Shown here piece by piece: positions 12,878 to 25,600 of a DNA stretch of 64,000 nt; the stretch's first letter is position 1; the number at the start of each line of letters is the position of its first letter. Source of the stretch: Muricea muricata (lineage: Eukaryota; Cnidaria; Anthozoa; Malacalcyonacea; Plexauridae); assembly GCA_963855995.1 (NCBI GenBank), contig OY979725.1, positions 992,001 to 1,056,000 on the forward strand. The letters are read 5' to 3'. A program made the position numbers and the translations under genes. The notes under the pieces were generated by a model. It was not told the DNA's origin, did not search any database, and saw only the letters and a program-made list of their open reading frames with translations.

Positions 12878-14076
12878 AAGAACATTGAGAAAGGCATTGT
12901 ACTGGATAATCACGGTCAGAAGCCGCCCAGGAGCTTTCATGCACAGACTCGATTTAAGAATGGTTTTCCAGTGTTCTCGTTCAACCCAAATATACCCTGG
13001 ATTTCAGTGTAAATACTGTCGCAGAGGTTGAGAAACTAGTACGGCGTAATACAGTCTGTGCACAGGCTATTGAGAAACCCACTCAACCTATTTAAGAATT
13101 TGAAAAAGTCAATTATGCTCCTAAAATTCGTTCATGTTTGTGACATCACAAAGAATATCTTTTCGTAATGAGCATATGCTCCTGAACATTTGCACGATGT
13201 TCTAAACAACTGAACTGTATGCTAAACGTAGGAATCTCAGTGACAGAATATTTAAGCATGCCTAATACAGTAAAAATTATTGTAGGAACAGATATTGGTA
13301 ATAAATATACTCTAGTACCTTCAATTGTGACTTTTTATACATATATTTAGTACGCTACTTAGGTAAATATGTTTGTCTCTCGACTAACTCTAAAACATTT
13401 TTGTAGTGGAAACTACTAGCTTATCAAAACTTTCCAGCAGGAGTAGACCGGTGTAAGTTTCTTTAAGAGAGCATCTATATTATAAGTGGGGCCACTTGGA
13501 CAACACTAGCCAATCACATTGAAGAACGAAAATAGAAAATCGCTCAGAATGGCACGTTGACCAATCAGCGTAGCGGAAAAACAATGTCAATTTCACAATA
13601 AACATACTAGTAATTAGAGAGTCATTAGAAATTTTTAAAAAGTCAACGAGTGAACTATAATCCTAAACTGTAATCGTCATACACTGACACACATCCTTTA
13701 CTCAGCCTTTACACGACATGCTTCCGCATCTAAACTTCGTCATATTAACAATTGTGGTGGATTATATGCGAGTGTTGTCCAAGCCACCCCACTAATAGTA
13801 CGAGCGCTGTAAACATAAATGATACTTGATACAATTCGTGCAAGCTATTAGTGATTCTAAATAAAATGTTTCGTAGTTAGCCTGTCAGATAAAACAAAAT
13901 AAACCCGTGACAATTAATGTTACGTGAAAAAATGTTATATCCTTTGTTGTGCTATATATTATACATGTCAAATTTCTTTCAAATGGAAGTATTTAATACT
14001 GTCTCGACGATTTCCATGGTATTACAAAAACTCAAATAATGTCCAGTGCTCAATATGAACAGTGCAGAATGTTCAT
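12878..14076. other. Intergenic, 3' flank of TRAF-like gene A
   Basis: From about 13690 the sequence (TTACACGACATGC, GTGGTGGATTATATGCGAG, CGAGCGCTGTAAACA) matches the 3' flanks of gene B (about 19275-19560) and gene D (about 43095-43380), so it belongs to the TRAF duplication unit. Nothing coding seen. Confidence 0.6.
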
Positions 14077-17000
14077 TCAATGTTCTATTTCCACGGCAAT
14101 GTACACAGCGCCATTTTTAATGTACTGTCGGGTGCGTGCAGTGGAATGAAGCATAAAGTTTTTCATACCAATGCCTTGGTTCCTTTCAGCTACAGGTTTA
14201 TTAAATTGTTCTTGCCCCTCTGGAGTCAGAATCTTCTTGTAATTATTTACTTGCAGTCCGTCATTTTGTTGATCAACAACGATAAATGTGACTCTCTTGG
14301 TAAAAGGCCACTCCAAACTGTCGTCACGTTCACCTGGGACTACACACAAATAAACGCCCATGTATCCCGTGAAACCCCTGGCACCTTCGTTCAAAAAAAC
14401 TAGAACCTTCATTCTGTATCCATGACTGGTGTAAAATGGTTCACCGTAAATTTGCCCGAAATTTTTAAGGGATACTGCTTGATTCAACTTTCTTGTGAAG
14501 TTTGGTATCTTCATGGCAATTGTAACTGTAGGGTTACGCTGGAGTTGTTCCAGTGATTGTAGAGAAGTTGATGGTACCGGTGTGAAGGTGGCATAGAATG
14601 AGATCTGATCTTTCAGTTTCTTTAATTCCTCGTCACGCTAACATAAACACCAAAACAAAAAAATTAAGGTTATTGTTTTTTAAAACCAAAGAAACATGTG
14701 CAAATTTATGTTAAGCCACATCCTTGCAAGGATGAGGTCCATCTGGCTTAATTTTATGAATTACAACTTGAGAATGTAAATCATAAGTCGTGTACATAGT
14801 ATAATTTTGTGCAAACACCACGTAAACTTATCATCGCAAAGCTTTCGATCCGCTATCTTGGATCTTCATCAGTTCTAATATAATAATGCAGAAGATCTGA
14901 GCTTACGGATCGAGAACTTTGCGATAGTAAATTGACGTGGTTTCCACAAAATTATACTTTTACCGATAATACAAGGAAGGAACTTATCAAGTCGTACATA
15001 ATTGGATCAAATTACAAATCTTACCTTTTTAAAGTCGTTTTCATGCTAAAAAATAAGATAGGTACCGTATTATATTTACTTGATTAAATTTACACATATA
15101 TACCTATACATATACACTCCAAACTACCATCCTGATAACCTCGCATTAAAAGCAAATAAATGCTCATGTATTCCGTGCGGGGACCCTCGTTCATATGAAC
15201 TACAACCTTCATTCTGCATCCGTGACTGGTATAAAATGGTTCACCATTAATTTCATCAAATTTTGCCTGATCTAATATTGCCTGATCTAACTTGAAATGA
15301 AATCTGAATAATATCTAGGTTTATATATCTAGGTTACCTTCTCTGAGATGGACGCAGCTAGAATAGCCCTGTTCGTTGATTCAATTTTATTCTGAAAAAA
15401 TAATCATATAATCCGGATTTTATTTGATTGATCTTTTAATCTCAATATTCACACAATTTAATGTCTACAAACAATCACATGTGAAAATAAACGCATATAC
15501 CAACCTTAATTTTCATTTCTTTCATGTCAGCTTCATGCTGAATGGGAAATAAACACATACTTGAAGCAAATTGTTAAATACTCATGGCCTCATTGAAGAA
15601 TTCACAACAAATCAACAATATGCATGGACTAGACTTGATTCATTGTTGATATTTAAATATTACATATTGTACAAAAGAATATCAGGTTATACAGGTATAA
15701 GCTTTGTTGTTCAATACAAATTGCCACAAATATCAAATCTCAACCAACCTTTGTTTTAAGCTCCTTGAGTTCATTTTGGTGCTATAAATTTAACACGAAC
15801 AGACAATTTATATGCTGTAGACATAAAGTTGTAAAGAAGTCAACTATTCATCCATTATTTAATGACAGATCTCTAAATAAACTTGTTTCATGTCATTTTT
15901 GTGCTATTGGAGAAAATGTAAATTGTTATATGTCTCCACATGTTGTAGTTTATAGTCATACAAGTCAATACAAAAAAGCCAAATATAAAAACACTTAAAA
16001 GTTAAGTTACCATTTCTTTTAAAGTTGAAACTTCAATTGTGAGACTTTCAAGTTTTGCTTTAAGTTCTTGCACATCAGATTGTTTTGCACTATCATTACC
16101 ATCAATATTCACCAAAAAGGTGCAATTACTCATATGAGTCTGAAATAAACAAAACAAGATCAGCAATAATTAAGTATTGAACACTCCACATCTGGAAAAG
16201 CTGCAGAAACCAATTATAGGATTGAGTGCTGACGCGTGTGACTCTTGGTGTGTGTGTGTGTGCAACTTGGAAGGTATGAACAATGTTACTGAACTACCCA
16301 AGTGTTCATGTTACTCATTTATCCAAGTTGCAAACAAAGTATTACACTTCTTTTAATTTTTATTTTGACTCATTATTACCTCCAGCAATGAACCTAAATC
16401 TCCCACCCAGTTACATCCCTCATTGCAACAATTTACATCCATCTTCTTGATCAAACGTCTTGCTGCCTGGTCTTCAAACACCTTTAAGATCACGATAAAA
16501 TAATTCACACACTTGCTTCTTCAACACATACCATCAGCACATACCATCAAACAAATTGACCTAGTTACCATCGCTTTGGATATTCCAATCCTGCATGAAG
16601 GGCAACGAGGATCTGCTCTATTAAAAAACGACAGTATCATGAGGAGAGGGTAGTTTTGTTAAATTTTTCAAGGAGCAACTCAAGGAATTTAAAAATAAAA
16701 AAATTGCTATCTAATTAGAGAAAATGATATTCAGTGGGGGTCAGTAACACATCTCAAGTGGTAACCAACTAAAATTGTGTCCAAGAGCCAGACTGCAGAG
16801 TATGGCAACTGCACACCCAAGATTTTTTTTGGGTAAAAAATAGCGCACATTGCAAGAAAAAAGCGAAAAATTTCAGGGCACCTGCCACATCTAGTCGACT
16901 GCATCTGGTGTTTTGGAAGACCTCAGAAACACCTTATTTTCACTTTTTATGTTCACAACTAGTTACATTATAATCAAGCTTTGAAACATAATGTAGCGCC

Positions 17001-17754
17001 TAAATATTTAGGCACACTTAAATATATTTTGGCACAGCTGACCATTTTTTGTGCACCCGCACCCAAATTCTGGTCTTTGGCACACCCAAGGTCTTGATGA
17101 AAAGTTGAAAACTGCCATACTCTGAAGACCGGACCAAGAATTGAAATTAGGGGGGGGGGGGTGCCCATATTAAATGGGTTGGCATGTGACACATAGAAAT
17201 GTTATTCTGCTACTACTCTCTTCATTGGGACACCAAATTGGAAAGTTTGTAAAATGTGTGATTTACTAAATTTAATACAAATTATATAGAATACAAGAAA
17301 ATTGTACAGGGGAGACATCCGTTTGGGCTGCAGTAATTCCTGCATATTTTTTTCTATTTGCTTATTTTTATTTTATTTTATGAGATAATTTGCATGCATT
17401 TAAGCATTTTTTCACTGACTCGCTTCATTTTGGTGTCAAAATCAAATTTATTTAACAACAAAAGTGCGAGAATTCTGTATATATAAATATGCAAAGGTCA
17501 ATGCTGGTTTATAGTCTTGGTAATAAACACTGGGATTATGTATTGTAAAAAAATCGATCATAAATAACACCGAACTTCCCAACTTACTTGAGAATATCGT
17601 CGATGCACAGAGCACAAAACTGGTGTCCACAATCTCGAATTTGAACGGGATCTTTTAAAATCTCGAGACAAATAGCGCATTCCCACGACTCTCTTGCCGC
17701 ATTTTGGTCCACGAACCAAATTAAAGGATAGCCAGAATGGCCGCGTGTGGCCAT
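14077..17754 (-). CDS. TRAF-like RING/zinc-finger/coiled-coil/MATH protein, gene A
   Basis: Nine-exon model (high to low coordinate): 17754-17588, 16617-16569, 16481-16380, 16139-16011, 15781-15749, 15537-15505, 15391-15338, 15045-15025 and 14637-14077. All junctions are GT-AG and in phase, giving 382 residues. A C3HC4 RING spans exons 1-2 (CAIC, DCGHQFC, ALC, then CPSC). A single short TRAF-type zinc finger (CCNEGC, then HMSNC) spans exons 3-4. A coiled coil is built from exon 4 plus four tiny exons. The last exon is a MATH/TRAF-C domain (EPFYTSHGY, DDSLEWPFTK, HSTARTRQYIKNG). In the TRAF family such proteins are cytosolic E3 ligases/adaptors that bind receptor tails through MATH; that role is inferred. 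The ATG at 17754 is conserved in all five paralogues. No break seen. A relic of a second MATH exon sits between exons 7 and 8. Confidence 0.8.
14800..14956. repeat. Foldback MITE in last intron of gene A
   Basis: Termini TATAATTTTGTG and CACAAAATTATA are inverted, followed by pairing CAAAGCTTTCGATCC / GATCGAGAACTTTG arms. The same element occupies the matching intron of gene B (20373-22159, where a second element has jumped into it), so it arrived before A and B separated. Confidence 0.6.
15120..15300 (-). pseudogene. Relic of a second MATH exon inside gene A
   Basis: On the minus strand this encodes INGEPFYTSHG, then a RMKV..HMNEGP stretch and RGYQDGSLE, the first half of a MATH domain like the terminal exon. 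There is no second half and no downstream splice site, and a shifted reading frame precedes it. It lies just after the 54-nt exon (15338-15391). A longer relic occupies the same place in gene B. Confidence 0.65.
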
Positions 17755-18140
17755 TATTGAGCAGATCCTTGTCAAAAACAACAATGACTTTCAAAATACT
17801 TCTGCATGATCACTTGCATAACATACAAGTAAACTTTCGACACTTTCGATTTTTGATATTGGCGTATTAGGCCAGGTCATAGACGAGTTGTTCTGCCAAT
17901 CATATTGCCTTATCACAGTCACATGATAAAATTTTGAGAATGATGCTGGATTTATGGGACACATGGGTGTATTTACGTATAGCTACGTGCGCGAACCAAA
18001 ACTAGTAGATTTATTTCTTGAATTTTATCTTTTTCAGTGTCGACGGTTCTAGTATATAGCACGACTCATGATACATTGGCTATAATTCATTTGAGCAATT
18101 TTTGACTTAATAAGTTATAGCTTTGAACCAAGCTCACAAT
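17755..18140. other. Upstream region of gene A
   Basis: Putative promoter and 5' leader. The stretch just upstream of the ATG resembles the corresponding stretch of B, C and D (TTCTGCATGATTACTTGCA-like words). A CCAAT-like word (CCAATCATATTG) lies near 17897. No TATA box is obvious. Confidence 0.4.
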
Positions 18141-18152
18141 GTAAGGTTTGAT

Positions 18153-18297
18153 CACAGGTCACCCGGAATGCGTACAGTTCTAATATAGCGTTCAGTGGGA
18201 CAGCATCTATTACATAATGTATATATTAAACATTATGTAATAGATGCTGTCCCACTGAACGCTATATTAGAACTGTACGCATTGCGGGTGACCTGTG
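18153..18297. repeat. Near-perfect 68-bp palindrome (hairpin)
   Basis: Left arm 18153-18220 and right arm 18230-18297 are reverse complements with one mismatch, around a 9-nt loop (ATATATTAA). Right-hand flanking sequence resembles the 3' part of the SINE-like unit at 18423. This could be a very young foldback insertion or a hairpin RNA source. Confidence 0.85.
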
Positions 18298-18422
18298 GTT
18301 TGGTGCGGAGAGTTGCCAATTAGTCTGCTTCAAGTCTCGTGGAAGTCATTTGAAAAAATTTTGGCTTGAATTATAAAAAGAAAAAAATTGGTTAAAGACA
18401 GTAATTGACATTACCCGCTCAA

Positions 18423-18545
18423 GCACGAACGAGTAGCCTAGTGGTAAAGAGTTTGGTGTAAATTAATTACCAGTTAGTCTGGTTGAAATTTGGTTAGGGA
18501 CATTTGGAAAATTTTTGGTTTTAACTACCGAGAAAAAACGCAAAA
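18423..18545 (+). repeat. tRNA-derived SINE-like unit
   Basis: TAGCCTAGTGGTAAAG near 18433 fits a polymerase III A box, and CTGGTTGAAATTT about 45 nt later resembles a weakened B box (GGTTCGAATCC). A related tail (TAGTCTG, then TTGAA, CATTTG, AAAATTTTTGG) is repeated at about 18322-18410, with a better B-box-like GCTTCAAGTCTC. The cloverleaf is not intact, so a SINE fits better than a tRNA gene. Confidence 0.35.
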
Positions 18546-18767
18546 AAACACGAAAAAACCAGCTGCAAGTTTAAAAGCACAGCTCTTCATAAAGTTTGAT
18601 CAAAAAATAGATATGTCTGTACGTTATTACCAGCTCAAACGGTTGCCCATTTACTACAATCTCATTCAATCATGTTACTGTTTTCATGCTTACAGAAGTC
18701 TTTGCATTGACCAGGATTTAATCGCAACAGATTTTCCTTTCACCAAGGTAAAACTTCATCATCTTTG

Positions 18768-19300
18768 TTCTGTATTTGGCCTATACTATAGACGTTCTAA
18801 TAAATAACTTCCGATAGTGTTGTGTCATCCGCAAATCGCCATATATCTCAAGGTATTTCCAGTTATTGACATTTATCATGGCTAAAATGAGCCATGGGCC
18901 AATTTTAGTACCTTGTGGAATACCTGCAGGTACTATTTTGTATTCAGAAAAACAATGCCTGTTTAATTTAACTCGTTGTAATCTCAGCCACGTAGGAATT
19001 CAATCAGCCAATTAACAACAGATGATTTTATTCCCACACTAAACAGTTTACCAATTAAAATTCTATGATCTACTAAATCAAAGGCTTTCTTATAACCCAA
19101 CAGTGCAGTTCGTACACACGAGTCTGTTCCATCTGTAGCCTCTAACCAATTATGCAACATCGAAATGAGAGAAAAATTGGTGCATGAATCAAGGATTAAC
19201 CCAAATTGTTTAGGGTCGATGACTTTCAGCAGGGTTGGTTTCATTTCTTGTTCAATAACGCACGCTTCATCAGCCTTTACTCGGCCTTTACACGACATGG
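18768..19300 (-). pseudogene. Non-LTR retrotransposon reverse-transcriptase relic downstream of gene B
   Basis: On the minus strand one frame (19298-18984) gives MLHNWLEATDG, then YKKAFDLVDHRIL (RT motif A region) and VVNWLIEFLRG. After a frame change come GIPQGTKIGPW (motif B) and FADDTTLSEV (motif C). It is broken by frameshifts and lacks an endonuclease and tail. The same fragment lies downstream of gene D (42612-43095), making it a passenger in the tandem duplication. It is related to, but distinct from, the longer element at 52.9-55.3 kb. Confidence 0.75.
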
Positions 19301-19650
19301 TTCCGCATCTAAACCTTGTTATATCAACAATTGTGGTGGATTATATGCGAGTGTTGTCTCAGTGGCCCTACTTGTTGTACGAGCGCTGTAAACACAAGTG
19401 ATACTTGATACAATTCGTGCAAGCTATTAGTGATTCTAAATAAAATGTTTCGTAGTTAGCTGTATGATAAAACAAAATAAACTCGTAACAATTAATGTTA
19501 CGTGAAAAAATGTTATGTCCTTTGTTGTGCTATTATATATGCCAAATTTCTTTCAAAAGGAAGTATTGAATACTGTTTCGACGATTTCCATGGTATTACA
19601 AAAACTCAAATAATGTCCAGTGATCAATATGAACAGTGTAGAATGTACAT

Positions 19651-22600
19651 TCAATGTTCTATTCCCACGGCAATGTACATAGCGCCATTTTTAATGTACT
19701 GTCGGGTGCGTGCAGTGGAATGTAGCATAAAGTTTGGAAAACCACGGCCTTTGTTGCTTTCAGCTACAGGTCTTTTGAAATTTTCTTCTCCCTCTGGTGT
19801 CATAATCTTTTGGTAATTATTTACTTGTAGTCCTTCACTTTGTTGATCAACAACGATAAATGCGACTCTTTTGGTAAAAGGCCACTCCAAACTGTCATCA
19901 TGTTTACCTCGCATTACACACAAAAAAACGCCCATGTATCCCGTGAAACCGCTGGAACCTTCGTTCAAAGAAACTGTAACCTTCACTCTGTATCCATGGC
20001 TGGTGTAAAATGGTTCACCGAGAATTTTCCCTAAGTTGTTACTGGATATTGCATGATTCAACCTTCTTGTGAAGTTTGGTATCTTCAGGGCAATTGTAAC
20101 TGTAGGGTTACGCTTGAGTTGTTCCAGTGATTGTAGAGAAGTTGATGGTACCGGTGTGAAGGTGGCATAGAATGAGATCTGATCTTTCAGTTTCTTTAAT
20201 TCCTCGTCGCGCTAACATAAACACCAAAACCAAAATATTAAGGTTACTGTTTTTTAAAACCAAAGAAGCATGTGCAAATTTATGTTAAGCCACACCCCTG
20301 CAAGGATCAGGTCTATCTCGCTTAATTGATGAATTACAACTCGAGAATGTAAATCATAAGTCGCGTACATAGTATAATTTCGTGGAAACAACACTAAATT
20401 TATCATTGCAAAGCTTTCGATCCGCTGTCTTGGATCTTCATCAGTCCTAATATAATGATGCCGACGATCTGAGCTTAAAGTGTATATGCAATGAAAATTT
20501 CGATTTTGGGATTTTTACATCATCTAAAAATTTCATCTTTTCTGATCATTTTGATACCAACCTTGTTGCGAAATTCGAACTAGAAGTGTGTGAATTTTTA
20601 GTTTAAAGTTGGGCTATAAAAAATTTAGCTGATGAAATTCCTGGCGCGGCCAAAAGGTCGTGATGACGTATGCAGTGTGACACAGCGCACTCTTCTTATA
20701 TGTAAATACTATAAACAATTTAGCTTCAACTGCGTTAAATTTGGATTTTTTTATGAATTAAACAAAACCCACATAAATTGATACGATACATTGGCTAACT
20801 AGATGCGAGAGCATCACCACAAAACGATATTTATCGCTTAGGAGCCGCCGAAATCCATGATAAATGCTGTGTAGTACTAGTAGCAATGTAGTGTTCGCTA
20901 ATGTATAATTATATAGATTAGCTTAAATTCATTAACCAAAATGACGATACTCAAATGTCATTATTTGGGAATACTAACAGTGACATATTGTAAATATTTT
21001 CGTGGTATATACCCTTTTTTATACACAGGATTTTGTCGCTTCAAATGCAATTCAGACAAAGTAATAACATGTTGACTGAATTGTATTCGACACCACTATA
21101 TAGCTCGACGCATAAAAAGGGCTTTAGGCTTAGTTAGCATATATACAGTCCGAACTATGAAATTATATTAATCTCTTAATCGAAGTAAACGAAAAAGCAA
21201 AATTCATTGAGTATATCTATAAACCCAAAATATTACAAAGTCACAAACCCAGAGCTAGGACTACAAGCACCTCAATTCGCGCGTCACATTTTAATCACAG
21301 AAAGTTCTATGCTTGTTCACGCCTCGGGTATATCATGTTTTCGCTCACTTGAGGTTACCGAAATTGGCGAAATATGTTGTATCTATATCCTGTTAGCGCG
21401 CAATTTATTCATTTTACTTTCTAGTCACTTGATGTTGTGGTTACTGCGTCCATCGTTTGTGAATATGGCCATACATTCGAGAATCTCTTTACAGCATCGG
21501 TATTCCCTCGCGTCGTCCAACAAAGCATCACTACAATGCCCACATGTGCACGACAAACGCTTTACCATTAAATGCCTTGTTAAGCTTACTTACCATGAGC
21601 TAACAGCTATGGTTTTCGTAAATCTTGCCTCCAGAGTCTGTCGCAGAATACCTTCTTCGTCTGTTTCGTCCTCCTCATAATCGCTCTAAGCAACTGGCTC
21701 GAACTGATAGGGCTGTACAACCGACGATTGCTCAACAACGTCCTCACTATCTGTTGACTGTTCTGTGTCTGTCTGTGATTCAAAGCTTTCGCTATCAGAC
21801 ATTTTTTGCGGTTTTAACAAGAAATATACAAGCTACAGTCCTTCGACCAGCGATATTTTGTAGTTTTTATTAAAGTAAACACTGCGCTGTGTCACACTGC
21901 ATACGTCACGAGCCTGGAATTTTCGTTTCCAGTCTTTCATCAGGTCAAGACTCAAAATAGCTGTATTTGGCGCACATTTTAGTTCATTTTCAATACTTTT
22001 AGAGCGCTTTTATTCGCTAATAATATAATTTCCTAATCAAGGAAGACCATTTCTTTCCAAATTTCGAAATTTTATTTTTTTCATTTTTCGTTGCATATAC
22101 ACTTTAAGGACTGAAAACTTTGCGACCGTCAATTTACGTGGTGTTTCCACAAAATTTTACTTTTATCGATAATCACCATGCAAACATACAAAGAACTTAT
22201 TAAGTCGCACATAACTGGATCAAATTACAAATCTTACCTTTTTACAGACGTTTTTATGCTAAAAAATACGATAGTGATTATATTTAAAATTACAAATCTT
22301 ACCTTTTTAAAGTCGTTTTCATGCTAAAAAATAAGATGATTATATTTACTTGATTAGTTTTACACATATATACCTAATAAACAATTACCAATAGATACTA
22401 TTTGTTAAATTTTACAAGAATATATACTAACCTTCATTTTAATTTCTTTCAGGCCAGCTTCATGCTGAATGAAAAAAAAACCATGAGATATCAACGCAAC
22501 AATTTCCAAACAAATATATATTTGATTAGTTTATCTTTCCCGTTATCATGACTATACATATTTCGCACAAATAGTAACAGTTAAGATTGTTCTGTTGTTT

Positions 22601-25600
22601 TAGAAAAATTGGCAACTTTCGATTTCGAAAACTTAGAGTTCCATGCTCGAGTATGGATCGACAGAGATCATGTATCGGAATATCCGTCATATTTCGGCAG
22701 TAGTATAAACGTTCAAAGGACTAGTTTTTTTCTCTCTGCAACCACAAGACCCTTCAAAACAATACTACAACAGGCTTGGAGCAAATCCTTATGCACGTAT
22801 ATTAGACTTTGTTCAGATAAAAATATTTAGCGCGATTATAATCTATTTTAACAAATTCGGACTGCGAACTGGCAAAATACTGTATACTGATCATATCACA
22901 TCAAAACACAACACAACTTAATTCAAATGCTATCAATAGACATTATGAAACCTTAGGTCTGTTCACAGAATCCTGCAATGTATACAGTGCACCGTACAGT
23001 TTAATATACTGTCGGGTGCGTAGAGCGGAATGCATCATAAAGTTTGCAAAACCAACACCTTGGTGGACAGTAACTGGTCTACTAAATTGTTCCTCTCCGT
23101 TTGGAATTAAAGTTTTTTGAAAATTATTTTGTTAAAAGGCCACTCCAAACTACCATCCTGATCACGTCGCATTAAAAGCAAATAAATGTTCATGTATTCC
23201 GTGCGAAACCCTCGTTCATATGAACTAGAACCTTCATTCTGTATCCATGACTAGTACAAAATGGTTCACCATTAATTTCCCAAATTTTGCCTGATCTAAT
23301 TTTGCCTGATCCAACTTGAAATGAAATCTGAATAATATCTAGGTTTACCTTCTCTGACATAGCTGCAGCTAGAATAGCCCTGTACTTTGATTCATTTTCA
23401 TGCTGCAAAAATAATTATATAATCCGGATTTTATTTAATTGATCTTTTCATCCCAATATTCACATAACTTAATGTGTGAAAAAAAACATATATACCACCT
23501 TAATTTTCATTTCTTTCATGTCAGCTTCATGCTGAATGGGAAATAAACACATATTTGAACCAAATTGTCAATGCTCATGGCCTCATTAAAGAATTTACAA
23601 CAAATCTACAATATGCATGGACTAGACTTGATTCATTGTTGATCATTTGAATATTACATACTGTACAAAAGAATATCAAGTATAAGCTTTGTTGTTCAAC
23701 ACTAATTGCCACAAATATCAGATCTCAACCAACCTTTGTTTTAAGCTCCTTTAGTTCATTTTGGTGCTATAAATTCAACATGAACAGACAATTTATGTGT
23801 TGTAGACATAAAGTTGTAAAGAAGTCAACTATTCATCAAGATGTTTTAACGACAGACCTCTAAATGAACTTGCTTCATGTCATTTTTGTGCTGTTGGAGA
23901 AAATATGTATTGTTATTAGTATCATCTCCACATGTTTTAGTTTATAGTCATACAAGTCAACACTTAAAAGTTAAGTTACCATTTCTTTTAAAGTTGAGAC
24001 TTCAGTTGTGAGATTTTCAAGTTTTGCTTTAAGTTCTTGCACGTCAGATTGTTTTGCACTATCATTACCATCAATATTGACCAAAAAGTTGCAACTACTC
24101 ATATGAGTCTGAAATAAGCAAAACAAGATCCGTGACAATTAAGTGATAATTAAGTACTGAACACTCCACATCTAGGAAGGTTGCAGGAACCATTTATAGG
24201 ATTCCATACACTTCTGTTCTAAACTTGCATATTAGCAGAGAGAAAAAACAACATATGTCACCATGCATAGCTGCAAGGCCCAGTTAGGGGTTCTGAATAA
24301 TCCAATATAAATAATAAAAGTAATCCATAATCCATTTTGTAAACCAAAATAACCTTAAAATCAACTAAAAAACCATCCTAATCAGTATCCTTAAATCCTA
24401 AAATCTAGCATATCCTAAAATACCCATATAATCAATAATCAACCCCAACAGGGCTTTAGCTGTCAAGGTGGCAGCTAGAAGAACTAGGAGTGAGACGGGT
24501 GATGTTATGTGTTAGTGATGAAAACACATTAAACATGACTGCAACATAACTGTACCGGTAGTTAAATTCATCCTTATAGATTAAACCACTTCCTAACTTA
24601 TTTGCACTAACGTACTGCAGCAGACAATCAAGGTTATTATTACTTCCTAAAACATACATTAGTCAAATTAAGTATGTTTGAGAATAGTCTACCGATATTT
24701 CTGGAGCTTTCATGTACAAATTAGTATATAATATCCATGTTATTTGATCACCAAATGAATGTAAATACAATAATAAATCTCAAAATCAGACTATAAATAG
24801 ACACAAGGTTGGTAAACAGATTTTGCAATGTGAGATAAGAAATGTTGAATGTGTGAGCAAGAGATTTAGTGCTGAGGCATGTGACTCTTGGTGTGTGTGA
24901 CTTGGAAAGTATGAACAATGTTACTCAACTACCCAAGTGTTCATGTTACTCAATTATCCAAGTTGCAAACAAAGTTTTTCACTCCTTTTAATTTTCAAGA
25001 GATGCATTATTACCTCTAGCAATGAACCTAAATTTCCCACCCAGCTACATCCCTCATTGCAACAATTCACATCCATCTTCTTGATCAAACGTCTTGCTGC
25101 CTGGTCTTCAAACACCTTTAAGATTACAATGAAATAATTTACATACTAGCTTGCTTCAACGCATATCATCAACACATACCATCAACCAAGTTAAGCTAGT
25201 TACCATGGCTTTGGATATTCCGATCCTGCACGAAGGGCAACGAGGATCTGCTCTATCAAAAAACGACAGTATCATGAGGAGAGGGTAGTTTTGTTAAATT
25301 TTTCAAGGAAGCAACTCAAGGAATTTAAAAATAAAAAAATTGCTATCTAATTAGAGAAAATGATATTCAGTGGGGGTCAGTAACACATCTCAAGTGGTAA
25401 CCAACTAAAATTGTGTCCAAGACTGCCAGACTGCAGAGTATGGCAACTGCACACCCAAGATTTTTTTTGAGTAAAAAATAGCACACCTTGCAAGAAAACA
25501 GCGCAAAATTTCAGGGCACCTGCCGCACCTAGCTGACTGTGTCTGGTGTTTTGGAAGACCTCAGAAACACCTTATTTTCACTTTTTATGTTCACAACTAG

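Larger units (their letters stand above)
20373..22159. mobile_element. MITE copy in gene B, split by a nested insertion
   Basis: Outer pieces 20373-20478 and 22104-22159 together match the gene A element at 14800-14956 (TATAATTT, CAAAGCTTTCGATCC, then CCACAAAATTTTAC). The middle is the TTAA-flanked element at 20479-22103. Confidence 0.6.

Noticed and set aside
17584-17784. RING exon start upstream of the conserved ATG (extra N-terminal residues)
   Set aside because: Upstream residues are not conserved among A-E and begin from non-ATG codons; ATG 17754 is shared by all five copies.
18423-18500. Possible functional tRNA gene
   Set aside because: A-box-like word is present, but the B box is degraded and I could not pair an acceptor stem or anticodon arm; kept only as a SINE-like unit.
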